From assembly GCA_964247745.1 (NCBI GenBank), contig CAXTVT010000008.1:1-64000 (forward strand): 64,000 bases of DNA. Reading direction: 5' to 3'. The stretch is from RH-AL1 sp964247745. Its GTDB lineage: Bacteria > Pseudomonadota > Alphaproteobacteria > Rhizobiales > Beijerinckiaceae. The position numbers and the translations under genes are program-made. The notes below the pieces were generated by a model. It did not search any database. It was not told where the DNA came from and was given only the letters and a program-made list of their open reading frames with translations. Positions 52,632 to 62,063 of the stretch are shown piece by piece (position 1 is the stretch's first letter; the number at the start of each line of letters is the position of its first letter).

Positions 52632-54920
52632 TTAACCTTTGCGTCGCGATCTGGAAGAGGACCGAAGGTCACGCGGGCCGCGCCTTAAAGGCGCCCCCCT
52701 CGTCCGGGAGCCTTCGCCCACAACCTCGAAACGCAGCGCGCCGGCGAAAGGCGCCGCTTCGACCAGCTTGACCGTGATGGCGTCGCCGAGGCGCAGCGTC
52801 ACGCCGGACCGCGAACCGACCAGGGCGTGCATCGCCTCCTCGAAGCGGAAATACTCGTCGCCCAGCGTGGCCGCCGGCACGAAACCGTCGGCGCCCGTGT
52901 CGGCGAGCTTCACGAACAGGCCGGCGCGGGTCACGCCGGCGATGCGGCCGGTGAAGGTCGCGCCGACCTTGTCGGCGAGGTGCGTAGCGATGAGCCGGTC
53001 GATGGTCTCACGTTCGGCCGCCATGGCGCGGCGCTCGGCCGCCGAGATGCGCTCGGACACCTCGGCCAACTCGTCCTTGGCGACGTCCGGCAACGCGCCG
53101 ATGCCGAGATGACAGGCCTTGATCAGGGCGCGGTGCACGATGAGGTCGGCGTAACGTCGGATCGGCGAGGTGAAATGCGCGTAACGGCGCAGGTGCAGGC
53201 CGAAATGCCCGTAATTGTCGGCGGTGTATTCGGCCTGGGCCTGGCTGCGCAGCACCACGTCGTTGACGATCTGCTCGTGCTCGGTGCCACGCACCTTCGC
53301 AAGGATGCCGTTGAACTGGCCCGGCGTCATCACCTGGCCCTTGGCGAGCTTGATCCCGACGGTCTGCAGGAATTCGCCGAGATTGTGCAGCTTCTCGGCC
53401 GAGGGCTCGCCGTGGGCGCGGTAGATCAGCAGCTGGCGCTGCTCTTCCAGCAGTTCCGCCGCCGCCACGTTGGCGAGGATCATGAACTCTTCGATCAGCT
53501 TGTGCGCGTCGAGCCGCTCCGGCGTCAGCACGCGGTCCACCTTGCCGTCGGCATCGAGCAGGATCTTGCGCTCGGGCAGGTCGAGCTCGAGCGGCTGGCG
53601 GCGCTCGCGCGCGATCTTCAGCGCCGCATAGGCCGCCCAGAGCGGGCGCAGCACGCCGGAGAGCAGCGGACGCGTCGTGTCGTCGGGCGCCCCGTCGATC
53701 GCCGCCTGGGCCTGGCCGTAGGCCAGCTTGCCGTGCGAGCGCATCATGATGCGATACAGCGCGTGGCGCCGCTTGCGGCCGTCGGCGCCGATCCACATGC
53801 GGATCGCCAGCGCCGGGCGATCCTCGCCGCCGCGCAGCGAGCAGAGATCGTTGGAGATGCGCTCGGGCAGCATCGGCACGACGCGATCGGGGAAATACAC
53901 CGAATTGCCGCGCTCGAGCGCCTCGCGATCGAGCGCGGAACTGGGCCGGACGTAGGCGGCGACGTCGGCGATGGCCACGGTGAGCACGAACCCGTCGGGA
54001 TTGTCGGGATCGTCGTCCGGCGCGGCAAAGACGGCGTCGTCGTGGTCCTTGGCGTCGGCGGGATCGATGGTCACCAGCGGCAGGTCGCGCCAGTCCTCGC
54101 GGCCGTCGAGGCCCATCGGCCGCGCCGCCTCGGCCTCGGCGAGCGTGTCGGGCTTGAAGACGTTCGGGATCTTGTGCGCGCAGATCGCGATCAGGCTCAC
54201 CGCCTTCTCGCTCGCCAGGGAACCGATACGTTCCATGACCTTGCAGGCCGGCAGGCCGAGCCGGTCGCCGCGCAGCACGTCGACGGCGACGAGATCGCCG
54301 TCGCGGGCGTCGGCCTCGTCCCCGGCGCGCACGACGAAGGCGCCGCGGTTCGCGGTCTTCTTGTCGACGGGGAACACCTGGCCTCCCGTCCCCGGGCCGG
54401 TTCTATAGATGCCGAGCACCTGGGTGCGGGCCTTGGCCAGCACCTTGACGACACGACCGGCGTAGCCCGGCTCGTCGCCACGCGCCTCGTGCAGGATTTC
54501 GGTGCGCACCAGCGCGCGGTCGCCGAGGCCCGGCGTCGGCGTGCCGGGCTTCTGCCGTCGCGGGATATGCAGCACGATGGTCGGGGCCCGGCCCTGCGCC
54601 TCGTCCCACTCGATCGGCTTGGCCAGCAGGTCGCCGTCGCGATCGCGCGAGAACACCTCGGCGACCAGCGTCGGCGGCAGCACGCCCGGCCGGGTCAGGC
54701 TCTTGCGGCGGCGCTCGATCGCTCCGTCGGCCTCCATCTCCTTGAGCACGTGTTTCAGTCCGATCCTGTCGGCACCCTTGAGGCCGAAGGCGCGCGCGAT
54801 CTCGCGCTTGCCGATCTTGGTCGGCGCCCGCTCTCCCGCCGCCTCGCGCTCGCGCGCGACGAAGGCGAGGATGTCCTCGCGGGTGGGGGTGGGAGCAGGA
54901 TCGGCGGGTTTGCGGGGCAT
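52632..54920 (-). CDS. rnr: Ribonuclease R
   Basis: 762 aa, 3'-5' processive exoribonuclease able to digest structured RNA. The start ATG at 54920 (MPRKPADPAPTPTREDIL) begins the N-terminal helix-turn-helix. Cold-shock-like domains follow, then the RNB core with TIDPADAKDHDDAV near residue 285 (metal Asp cluster) and YAHFTSPIRRYADLIVHR. The C-terminal S1 domain has GRIAGVTRAGLFVKLADTGA and a basic RSSSRSRRKG tail. It is 34 nt after topA. Confidence 0.96.
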   Translation of the reverse strand: MPRKPADPAPTPTREDILAFVAREREAAGERAPTKIGKREIARAFGLKGADRIGLKHVLKEMEADGAIERRRKSLTRPGVLPPTLVAEVFSRDRDGDLLAKPIEWDEAQGRAPTIVLHIPRRQKPGTPTPGLGDRALVRTEILHEARGDEPGYAGRVVKVLAKARTQVLGIYRTGPGTGGQVFPVDKKTANRGAFVVRAGDEADARDGDLVAVDVLRGDRLGLPACKVMERIGSLASEKAVSLIAICAHKIPNVFKPDTLAEAEAARPMGLDGREDWRDLPLVTIDPADAKDHDDAVFAAPDDDPDNPDGFVLTVAIADVAAYVRPSSALDREALERGNSVYFPDRVVPMLPERISNDLCSLRGGEDRPALAIRMWIGADGRKRRHALYRIMMRSHGKLAYGQAQAAIDGAPDDTTRPLLSGVLRPLWAAYAALKIARERRQPLELDLPERKILLDADGKVDRVLTPERLDAHKLIEEFMILANVAAAELLEEQRQLLIYRAHGEPSAEKLHNLGEFLQTVGIKLAKGQVMTPGQFNGILAKVRGTEHEQIVNDVVLRSQAQAEYTADNYGHFGLHLRRYAHFTSPIRRYADLIVHRALIKACHLGIGALPDVAKDELAEVSERISAAERRAMAAERETIDRLIATHLADKVGATFTGRIAGVTRAGLFVKLADTGADGFVPAATLGDEYFRFEEAMHALVGSRSGVTLRLGDAITVKLVEAAPFAGALRFEVVGEGSRTRGAPLRRGPRDLRSSSRSRRKG

Positions 54921-54954
54921 CAACGCGCCCCGGCTCGCGGCGCTAGCGTAATTC

Positions 54955-57786
54955 TCAAGCTTTCTTGGCTTTCTTCGCCGACGCCTTCGCAGCCGGCTTC
55001 TTCGCGACAGCCTTCTTCGGCGCGACCGTCTTCGCGTCGGGCGCCTTCTTGGGTGCAGGCTTCGTCGCCCCGCCACCGGCGCCGCCCTTGTCCTCGACCA
55101 GCCGGATCGCCTCCTCCAGCGTCAGGCTCTCCGGCAACATGTCGCGCTTCAGCGTGGCGTTGGTCTTGCCGTGGTTCACGTAGGGGCCGAAGCGGCCTTG
55201 ACGCACGGTGATGGCGCCGCCGTCGGGATGCGCGCCGAGCAAACGCCCTTGCACCGCCAACCCGCCGCCACCGCCGCCGCTCTCCTTCGCAGCCAGCAGC
55301 GCGACGGCATCCTCCAGCGTGAAGGTGGTCGCGTCGGCATCCTTCGGCAGGGTCGCGTTGGTCTTGCCGTGGTTCACGTAGGGGCCGTAGCGCCCGGCCT
55401 TGAGCGCCACCGCGCCGCCCGCGGGATGGTCGCCGAGCACCTTGCCGGCCTGCTCGCCGCCGCCGAAGCGCCGGCCGGTCAGCCCGCTCTCCTTGGCGAC
55501 GATGAGGTCGATCGCGCGATTGCCGCCGATCGTCAGCACGTCGTCGTCTTTTCCGAGGTTCGCATAGGTCTTGCCGTGCTGCACGTAAGGGCCGTAGCGC
55601 CCGAAGTTGGCGAGGATCGGCTCCTTGGTCTCGGGGTGCTTGGCGACCTCGCGCGGCAGCGACAGCAGGGCGACGGCCTGCTCCAGCGTCACGTCGGCCG
55701 GCGCCAGGTCCTTGGGAAGCGAGGAGCGCTTGGGCTTCTCACCCTCGGCCGGCTCGCCCAGCTGGATGTAGGGGCCGAAGCGCCCGTCGCGCAGCGTGAC
55801 CTCCAGCTCGCTGTCGGGATGCAGGCCGAGCACCTTGGGGCCGCCGGCTTCGGCCTCGACGCCATCGGCCTGCCCGATCTGGCGCGTGTACTTGCACTCG
55901 GGATAGTTCGAGCAGCCGATGAACGAGCCGAACTTGCCGAGCTTCAGCGAGAGCTGGCCGTTGCCGCAGAGCGTGCACTGACGCGGATCGCCGCCGTCGG
56001 CCCGCGCCGGGAAGATGTGCGGCCCGAGCACCTCGTTGAGATTGTCGAGCACCTCCGTCGTGCGCAGGTCCTTGGTGCCGGCGATGGCTTCGGAGAAATC
56101 CGCCCAGAAGTCGCGCAGCACGGCGCGCCAGTCGATCTCGTGGTTGGAGATGCGGTCGAGCTTCTCCTCGAGGTCGGCAGTGAAATCGTAGCCGACATAG
56201 CGTGAGAAGAAGCTTTCGAGGAACGCCGTGACGAGGCGCCCCTTGTCCTCCGGCACCAGGCGCTTCTTGTCGACGCGGACGTATTCGCGCGCCTTGAGCG
56301 TCTGCACCGTGGCATCGTAGGTCGAGGGCCGGCCGATGCCGAGCTCCTCCATCCGCTTGATGATCGTCGCCTCGGTGAAGCGCGGTGGCGGCTCGGTGTG
56401 GTGCTGCGTGGCCTCGACCTTCTCCTTGGCGAGCCGGTCGCCGCGGGACATCGGCGGCAGGCGCGAGCCCTCCTCGTCCTCCTCGTCGTCGCGGCCCTCC
56501 TGGTAGAGCTTGAGGAAGCCGTCGAACTTCACGACCTGGCCGTTGGCGCGCAGGTCCAACGTTCGGCCGTCGACCTCGGCCAGGATCTCGACCGTGGTGC
56601 GCTCGAGATCGGCCGATTCCATCTGGCTCGCCACCGTGCGGATCCAGATCAGCTCGTAGAGCTTCAGCATCTCCGCATCGAGCACGCGCGCCACGTGCTT
56701 GGGCAGCCGCGCCAGCTCGGTCGGCCGCACCGCCTCGTGCGCCTCCTGCGCGTTCTTGGCCTTGACCGTGTACTTGCGCGGCACCTTGGGCACGTAGCGC
56801 TCGCCGAACTCCTTGCCGATCACGCGCCGCGCTCCGTGGATCGCCTCGGGCGCCATGTCGACGCCGTCGGTGCGCATGTAGGTGATGAGGCCGACCGTCT
56901 CGCCGTCGATCTCGACGCCCTCGTAGAGGCGCTGCGCCAGCTGCATCGTGCGGTTCGGCGGAAACCCGAGCTTGCGCGAGGCCTCCTGCTGCATCGTCGA
57001 TGTCGTGAAGGGCGCGCTCGGGTTGCGCCGCGCCGGTTTGGCCTCGACGGAGGCGATGCTGTAGGCGCCGCGTTCCAGGGCCGCCCTCAGGCCCTTGGCC
57101 GACGCCTCGTCCTTGATGTCGAGGCGGCCGAGCTTGGTGCCGTCGGCACCCACGAGACGCGCGGTGAAGGCGGCGCCGGCCGCGGTCTTCAGCCCGGCGA
57201 CCAGCGACCAATATTCCTGGCGGACGAACTTCTCGATCTCGAGTTCGCGCTCGCACACGATGCGCAACGTCACCGACTGGACGCGGCCGGCCGAACGCGC
57301 GCCCGGCAGCTTGCGCCACAGCACTGGCGACAGGTTGAAGCCCACGAGATAGTCGAGGGCGCGGCGGGCGAGATAGGCGTCGACCAGCGCGGCGTCGATC
57401 TCGCGGGGGCGCGCCATCGCCTCGGTCACGGCGGCCTTGGTGATCGCGTTGAACGTGACGCGCGCCACCTCCACGTCCTTCAGCACCTTCTTGTTCTTGA
57501 GCACCTCCAGCACGTGCCAGGAGATGGCCTCGCCCTCGCGATCCGGGTCGGTCGCGAGGATCACGCGATCCGCCCCCTTCACCGCCTTGGCGATGACGCT
57601 CATGCGCTGGGCCGACTTAGTGTCGACATCCCAGATCATCTCGAAATCGGCGTCGGGATCGACCGATCCGTCCTTGGACGGCAGGTCGCGGATGTGGCCG
57701 TAGGAGGCGTAGACCTCGAAGCCTTTGCCCAGATATTTGTTGATCGTCTTTGCCTTGGAGGGCGACTCGACGATGACGACGTCCAT
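54955..57786 (-). CDS. topA: DNA topoisomerase I
   Basis: 943 aa. Type IA enzyme relaxing negative supercoils. The TOPRIM start MDVVIVESPSKAKTINKYLG and DPDREGEAISWH are present, and the nucleophile Tyr is near residue 303 in GLITYMRTDGV. At the C-terminus is one four-cysteine zinc ribbon (CTLCGNGQLSLKLG...CSNYPECKY), then four related cysteine-less repeats with GRYGPYVNHGKTNA-like cores, and a Lys/Ala-rich tail. It heads topA-rnr-DUF983-MFS; dprA, frequent upstream neighbour, is absent. Confidence 0.97.
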   Translation of the reverse strand: MDVVIVESPSKAKTINKYLGKGFEVYASYGHIRDLPSKDGSVDPDADFEMIWDVDTKSAQRMSVIAKAVKGADRVILATDPDREGEAISWHVLEVLKNKKVLKDVEVARVTFNAITKAAVTEAMARPREIDAALVDAYLARRALDYLVGFNLSPVLWRKLPGARSAGRVQSVTLRIVCERELEIEKFVRQEYWSLVAGLKTAAGAAFTARLVGADGTKLGRLDIKDEASAKGLRAALERGAYSIASVEAKPARRNPSAPFTTSTMQQEASRKLGFPPNRTMQLAQRLYEGVEIDGETVGLITYMRTDGVDMAPEAIHGARRVIGKEFGERYVPKVPRKYTVKAKNAQEAHEAVRPTELARLPKHVARVLDAEMLKLYELIWIRTVASQMESADLERTTVEILAEVDGRTLDLRANGQVVKFDGFLKLYQEGRDDEEDEEGSRLPPMSRGDRLAKEKVEATQHHTEPPPRFTEATIIKRMEELGIGRPSTYDATVQTLKAREYVRVDKKRLVPEDKGRLVTAFLESFFSRYVGYDFTADLEEKLDRISNHEIDWRAVLRDFWADFSEAIAGTKDLRTTEVLDNLNEVLGPHIFPARADGGDPRQCTLCGNGQLSLKLGKFGSFIGCSNYPECKYTRQIGQADGVEAEAGGPKVLGLHPDSELEVTLRDGRFGPYIQLGEPAEGEKPKRSSLPKDLAPADVTLEQAVALLSLPREVAKHPETKEPILANFGRYGPYVQHGKTYANLGKDDDVLTIGGNRAIDLIVAKESGLTGRRFGGGEQAGKVLGDHPAGGAVALKAGRYGPYVNHGKTNATLPKDADATTFTLEDAVALLAAKESGGGGGGLAVQGRLLGAHPDGGAITVRQGRFGPYVNHGKTNATLKRDMLPESLTLEEAIRLVEDKGGAGGGATKPAPKKAPDAKTVAPKKAVAKKPAAKASAKKAKKA

Positions 57787-58068
57787 TCGACAGCAATTCC
57801 CTGCGGAGCCGAGTCGCCGGCAACGCGCTGGCAGTCGATCCCCTGTTACGACAGGCCATATGGTGCGCGGCGTCAACGCCGCCAGCGTCGCAGAAGCCGT
57901 CAGCACCGTTGTTGCCTAAAATGTAGACAGGTCGCCGACAACTCGTTCATCGCGCCCCAAACACTCGCGCTCAATCGACCGGAGGCTTCCGATCGCGTCG
58001 TCACGGCCAAGTGATGGAACCGGCAAGCACCTTGCATTGCAGCGGCCATTGGCAGCGGATCGGGGACC

Positions 58069-58914
58069 ATGATGATTGATGCGGTGAAGCCTGCGCGGGT
58101 CGTACAGGCGATGATCGAGGCCGGCGCGGCGAAGACGCGGCTGACGGTCGGCGAACTCTTCGTGCGCTCGGCGCTCGCCGGCGCCTTCCTTGGCGTCGCG
58201 ACGACCCTGGCCTTCACGGCCGCGACGCAGACCGGCATGCCGATCGTCGGGGCGGTGATCTTCCCCGTCGGCTTCTCGATGATCGTGGTGCTCGGCCTCG
58301 ACCTCATCACCGGCAGCTTCGCGCTGCTGCCGATGGCGGTGATGGCCCGCAAGGCGACCATGGGCCAGCTCGTCAAGAACTGGATCGTCACCTTCGTCGG
58401 CAACTACGTCGGCGCCCTGATCTTCGCCGCGCTGATGTTCCTGTCGATGACCAAGGGCGGCACCGACTTCGCCGATCCCGTCGGCGCCAAGGTCATCGCC
58501 GCCGTCACCGCCCGCACCGCCGGGTTCCTCAATGCCGGCGGCCCCGGTCTGCTGACGGACTTCATCCGCGCCGTGCTCTGCAACTGGATGGTCTGCCTCG
58601 GCGTGACGATGGCGCTCTGCGCGCAGACCTCGGTCGGCAAGATCGTCGGGTGCTGGCTGCCGATCCTGATCTTCTTCGGCCAGGGCTTCGAGCACGCGGT
58701 GGTGAACATGGCGCTGATGCCGCTCGGCATGATGCTCGGCGCCAAGGTGACGATCGCCCAGTACCTCCTCGGCAACGAGATCCCGACGACGATCGGCAAC
58801 TTCTTCGGCGGGTTCCTCTTCACCGGGCTGGCGCTCTACCTCGCCTACCCCACCGGCTCGACCGCCGCCGGGCAGGACGTGATCGCCGACGCCCACGCCG
58901 TCGCCGCGGAATAG
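58069..58914 (+). CDS. Formate/nitrite transporter (FNT) family channel
   Basis: 281 aa, six hydrophobic helices, pentameric FNT-type anion channel. SALAGAFLGVATTLAF, VGFSMIVVLGLDLITGSFA and NWIVTFVGNYVGAL in the first half, and VLCNWMVCLGVTMAL, FFGQGFEHAVVNMALMP and GNEIPTTIGNFFGGFLF in the second, are family signatures, including the conserved His in FEHAV. Formate versus nitrite cannot be decided. The start is ATG at 58069 or 58072. Stands alone, divergent from topA across 282 bp. Confidence 0.92.
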   Translation: MMIDAVKPARVVQAMIEAGAAKTRLTVGELFVRSALAGAFLGVATTLAFTAATQTGMPIVGAVIFPVGFSMIVVLGLDLITGSFALLPMAVMARKATMGQLVKNWIVTFVGNYVGALIFAALMFLSMTKGGTDFADPVGAKVIAAVTARTAGFLNAGGPGLLTDFIRAVLCNWMVCLGVTMALCAQTSVGKIVGCWLPILIFFGQGFEHAVVNMALMPLGMMLGAKVTIAQYLLGNEIPTTIGNFFGGFLFTGLALYLAYPTGSTAAGQDVIADAHAVAAE

Positions 58915-59018
58915 CGGATCCGAAGCGAATCATCCGGGGTCGGGTCGTTGACCCGGCCCCGTGCTTCGACTATGGGCTGCGGCTTCGGTTCGGGTCCGCC
59001 CGCCGAAACCGCACCCGC

Positions 59019-59037
59019 GGCCGCACTCGTTGCGGCC
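59019..59037 (+). other. Hairpin in the rpsD leader
   Basis: GGCCGCA-CTCGT-TGCGGCC is a 7-bp stem 148 nt before rpsD and about 105 nt after the FNT stop. It may end the FNT transcript or be part of an S4 leader structure; no U-run follows. Confidence 0.35.
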
Positions 59038-59185
59038 TGTCGGCCATGTCCGAGGCGACTCGTTCGAGGCAGCAGGAGGGCGCGTTTCTTCCATCCCAGC
59101 CGATGGACGACGCGATCTGGCGACGACGGCTCTCGAGAGACGTCCGGCGCATCCGTGTCCACCGGCGTCAACGCATCAGGACACG

Positions 59186-59800
59186 ATGACCAAGCGCGCC
59201 GAATCCAAGTACAAGCTCGACCGCCGCATGGGCCAGAACATCTGGGGCCGCCCCAAGAGCCCGGTAAACCGCCGCGAATACGGCCCCGGCCAGCACGGCC
59301 AGCGCCGCAAGGGCAAGATGAGCGACTTCGGCACCCAGCTGAAGGCCAAGCAGAAGCTCAAGGGCTATTACGGCAACATCTCGGAAAAGCAGTTCCGCTC
59401 GTATTACGCCGAGGCGATCCGCATGAAGGGCGACTCGGGCGACAACCTGATCGGCCTGCTCGAGCGCCGGCTCGACGCCGTCGTGTACCGCGCCAAGTTC
59501 GTGCCGACGGTGTTCGCCGCGCGCCAGTTCGTGAACCACGGCCACGTCAAGGTGAACGGCCGCCGCGTCAACATCCCGTCCTTCCAGGTCAAGGTCGGCG
59601 ACCTGATCGAAGTCAAGGAAGCCTCGCGCGAGATGGCGCTGGTGATCGAGGCGCGCGACCTCGCCGAGCGCGACGTCCCCGACTTCTACGAGGTCGACCC
59701 CGCCAAGAGCGCCAAGATGACCCGCGTGCCGCTCCCGGCCGAGGTGCCCTACCCTGTCATCATGGAGCCGAATCTGGTGATCGAGTTCTACTCGCGCTGA
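59186..59800 (+). CDS. rpsD: 30S ribosomal protein S4
   Basis: 204 aa, primary 16S rRNA-binding protein. The start ATG at 59186 (MTKRAESKYKLDRRMG) has AGGA 6 nt upstream. GPGQHGQRRKGKMSDFG, the S4 RNA-binding domain GLLERRLDAVVYRAKFV with NHGHVKVNGRRVNIPS and the C-terminal VIEFYSR are all as expected. As is common in alphaproteobacteria it is a stand-alone gene rather than in the alpha operon. Confidence 0.98.
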   Translation: MTKRAESKYKLDRRMGQNIWGRPKSPVNRREYGPGQHGQRRKGKMSDFGTQLKAKQKLKGYYGNISEKQFRSYYAEAIRMKGDSGDNLIGLLERRLDAVVYRAKFVPTVFAARQFVNHGHVKVNGRRVNIPSFQVKVGDLIEVKEASREMALVIEARDLAERDVPDFYEVDPAKSAKMTRVPLPAEVPYPVIMEPNLVIEFYSR

Positions 59801-59820
59801 TCGAGCGCTGTATCCTCGAC

Positions 59821-59850
59821 AAGCCGCAGCGCAGCCAAGTGCTGCGGCTT
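59821..59850 (+). terminator. Terminator after rpsD
   Basis: AAGCCGCAGC, a 10-nt loop and GCTGCGGCTT form a perfect 10-bp stem 20 nt after the rpsD stop, followed by ATGCTTTAG. It also lies 53 nt beyond the end of the convergent serine hydrolase, so it may serve both. Confidence 0.7.
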
Positions 59851-59903
59851 ATGCTTTAGTCGCCTATCGAAATGGCTCGACCTCGGAGAGTGACGGCTCC
59901 GCG

Positions 59904-61126
59904 TCAGTCCTCCGCCCTGCGCCCCCGCTTCTCCGCCTTGAGTCCGCGCCGCCCGACCAACGCGTCGTAGACGAGCGCCTTGAGCATCGCGCGATGGCGG
60001 AAGCGCTGGCGCGGCGCCTGCGCCAGGAACACGACGAAGAGGTCCTCGGCCGGATCGACCCAGAACATCGTGTCGGCCATGCCGGTCCACATGATCTCGC
60101 CGACCGAGCCCGGATTGGCGCGGCGCCGAACGCCCGCCTTACGGCGAAGCCCAGCCCGAAGCCGAACCCCGGCTCGACCATCGAGCCCGGCGCCAGCACG
60201 ATGCCGGTCTCCGGCCCGATGTGGTCGGCGGTCGCCCATCGCAGCGTCGTCTCAGACAGGAGGATGTCGTCCGCCACCATGCCGCCGGCGAGCAGCATGC
60301 GGCAGAAGCGGGCGTAATCGTCGAGCGTCGAGACGAGACCGGAGCCGCCCGCCTCCAGCAGCGGCTCGCGGCGGGGGTCGGCGAAGGGCCGGTCGCCCGG
60401 CAGCAACTCGCCGGCGAACGGCTCGGCGATGCGCTCGTAATCGTCGGCGTCGGGCACGTGGAAGCCGGTGTCGACCATGCCGAGCGGCGCGATGAGGCGC
60501 TGGCGCAGCACGGCGCCGAGCGAGCGCCCGGCCGCCACCTCGACGACGCGGCCCAGCACCTCGGTGGCGTGGCCGTATTCCCAAACGGTGCCGGGCTGAT
60601 GCGCCAGCGGCATGCCGGCAAGGCGCGCGGCGAAGCCTTCGTTGTCGACGTCGGGGCGGCCGACGCCCGCCGCCGCGTAGAGCGGCGCGACCGGACCGCC
60701 GTTGCGCTCGTAGATCAGGCCGGCGGTGTGGCGCAGCAGGTCGTGCACCGAGGGCGGCCGCACCGGCGCGACCTGGACGCCGTCCACAAGCACGCGCACG
60801 CCGGCGAAGGCCGGGATGAAGTCGGCGACCGGCTGCGACAGGTGCAGCCGGCCCTCGGCGGCGAGCATCAGCGCCGCCAGCGAGACCAGCGGCTTGGTCA
60901 TCGAGTGGATCCGGAAGATCGTATCCAGCGTCATCGGCGTGCCGGCGGCGCGGTTGCGATAGCCCCAGGCGCGCTTCAGCACCGTCTCGCCCTTGCGCTC
61001 GATCAACATCGCCGCACCGGGGATCAGGCCGCGCGAGACCTCGACGTTGAAGACGTTCTCGATGCGCGCCAGCCGGGCGCCGGAGAAGCCCGCGGCATCG
61101 GCCAGCCTGCCGGTTTCGGCACTCAT
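59904..61126 (-). pseudogene. Serine hydrolase (class C beta-lactamase fold), frameshifted
   Basis: From ATG at 61126 (MSAETGRLADAAGFSGA) the first about 329 residues are a good EstB-like beta-lactamase-family protein: nucleophile motif SMTKPL (SxxK), the Tyr motif in WEYGHATEV, and GFGFGLGFAV. Near 60140 the frame breaks; the conserved continuation NPGSVGEIMWTGMADTMFWV to FVVFLAQAP lies in another frame that stops at 59904. One missing base (GTA-AGG for GTN-AAG) accounts for it. Unrepaired, the frame runs to 59864 with nonsense sequence. Real mutation or sequencing error cannot be told apart. Confidence 0.82.
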
Positions 61127-61136
61127 GACGGCGGCC

Positions 61137-61688
61137 TCAGGACAGCGACTTGAGGAAGCCGGCGAAGCGCATCAGGCCTTCGGGCCAAGGGCCGTGGCCG
61201 CTCTCGTCGTTGAGGTGGCCGGAGGTGCCGGCGTCGACCAGCTCGACGTTCCAGGCCTTCGCCATGGCCTCGCTGTCCGCGTAGCCGGCATAGGGATCGT
61301 CACGGCTGGCGACCAGCACGGCGGGAAACGGCAGCGGGCCCTCGGGGAGGTCGGAGAAGGCGGGATCGACCGCGGCGATCGTCCGCAGCACCGCGATCGA
61401 CGGGGGCGCCACCAGGAAGGCGCCGACGACGCGTTCGGCGATGCGGTGCGCCGCATGCGCCACCGTGATCACGCCGAGGCTGTGGGCGACGAGGATTGTC
61501 GGCCTGGCCGCCGCCTCCACCGCCGCGACCAGCTGGCCGGTCCAGAGCGCGAGATCGGGATGATGCCAGTCCTCCTGCGCGACGCGGCGCGCCGTGGGAA
61601 GTTTGCCCTCCCAGCGCGAGTACCAATGGTCGGGCGAGCCGCCAGCGAGACCCGGAACGATCAGGATGTCGACGTCGGAGGTTCGCAT
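61137..61688 (-). CDS. RBBP9/YdeN-family alpha/beta hydrolase
   Basis: 183 aa single-domain serine hydrolase. ILIVPGLAGGSPDHWYSRWE at the N-terminus, the nucleophile elbow AHSLGV, DDPYAGYADSEAMAKAW and the catalytic-His motif SGHLNDESGHGPWPEG are diagnostic of the RBBP9/YdeN family. The physiological substrate is unknown. It is 10 nt upstream of the frameshifted serine hydrolase, probably in the same unit. Confidence 0.92.
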   Translation of the reverse strand: MRTSDVDILIVPGLAGGSPDHWYSRWEGKLPTARRVAQEDWHHPDLALWTGQLVAAVEAAARPTILVAHSLGVITVAHAAHRIAERVVGAFLVAPPSIAVLRTIAAVDPAFSDLPEGPLPFPAVLVASRDDPYAGYADSEAMAKAWNVELVDAGTSGHLNDESGHGPWPEGLMRFAGFLKSLS

Positions 61689-61736
61689 CGCGACGGGATA
61701 GCAGGCGCCGCGCGGCGCGCAAGCGGCCTGGGACGA

Positions 61737-61958
61737 TCAGGACGGGCGGTCGGTCGAGCAGATGACCTTCATGTACTGCTTACCGGCCTCGGGCGCGATC
61801 GAGGTGGTGGCGAGCGTGGTCTGGCTCTCGGTCAGGCACTGCGACAGGGAGTGCGCCGGCGGCCCGCGCACGATGTCCAGCGCGGTGTCGGGCGTGCAGG
61901 CGGAATGGTCGACGCCCATCGCGCAGATCAGGATCATCACCTTGTACATTCCCATCAT
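61737..61958 (-). CDS. Small hypothetical protein, possibly exported
   Basis: 73 aa from ATG at 61958 (or 70 aa from the ATG of MYKVMILICAMG); GGAGG lies directly upstream. A short hydrophobic start is followed by DHSACTPDTALDIVRGP and QCLTESQTTLATTSIAP, ending YMKVICSTDRPS, with four cysteines. Similar about 70-aa proteins occur in Hyphomicrobiales; no function is known. It is divergent from the lytic transglycosylase. Confidence 0.7.
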   Translation of the reverse strand: MMGMYKVMILICAMGVDHSACTPDTALDIVRGPPAHSLSQCLTESQTTLATTSIAPEAGKQYMKVICSTDRPS

Positions 61959-62063
61959 GCCTCCGCTGGTTTCATGTGACGATCCTAAGAACACTCGGCC
62001 AGCTGTCCATGTGTCGAATGGCCCGGCGGTAATTCGGTCAAGAAACGCTGCTAGCGTAAGCCC

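Noticed and set aside
52827..55211. A 794-codon plus-strand frame opposite rnr
   Set aside because: Shadow of rnr; no recognisable domain and no ribosome site.
55000..55760. Cysteine-less repeats at the TopA C-terminus as a foreign insertion
   Set aside because: Such degenerate zinc-ribbon repeats plus a Lys/Ala tail are common in alphaproteobacterial TopA.
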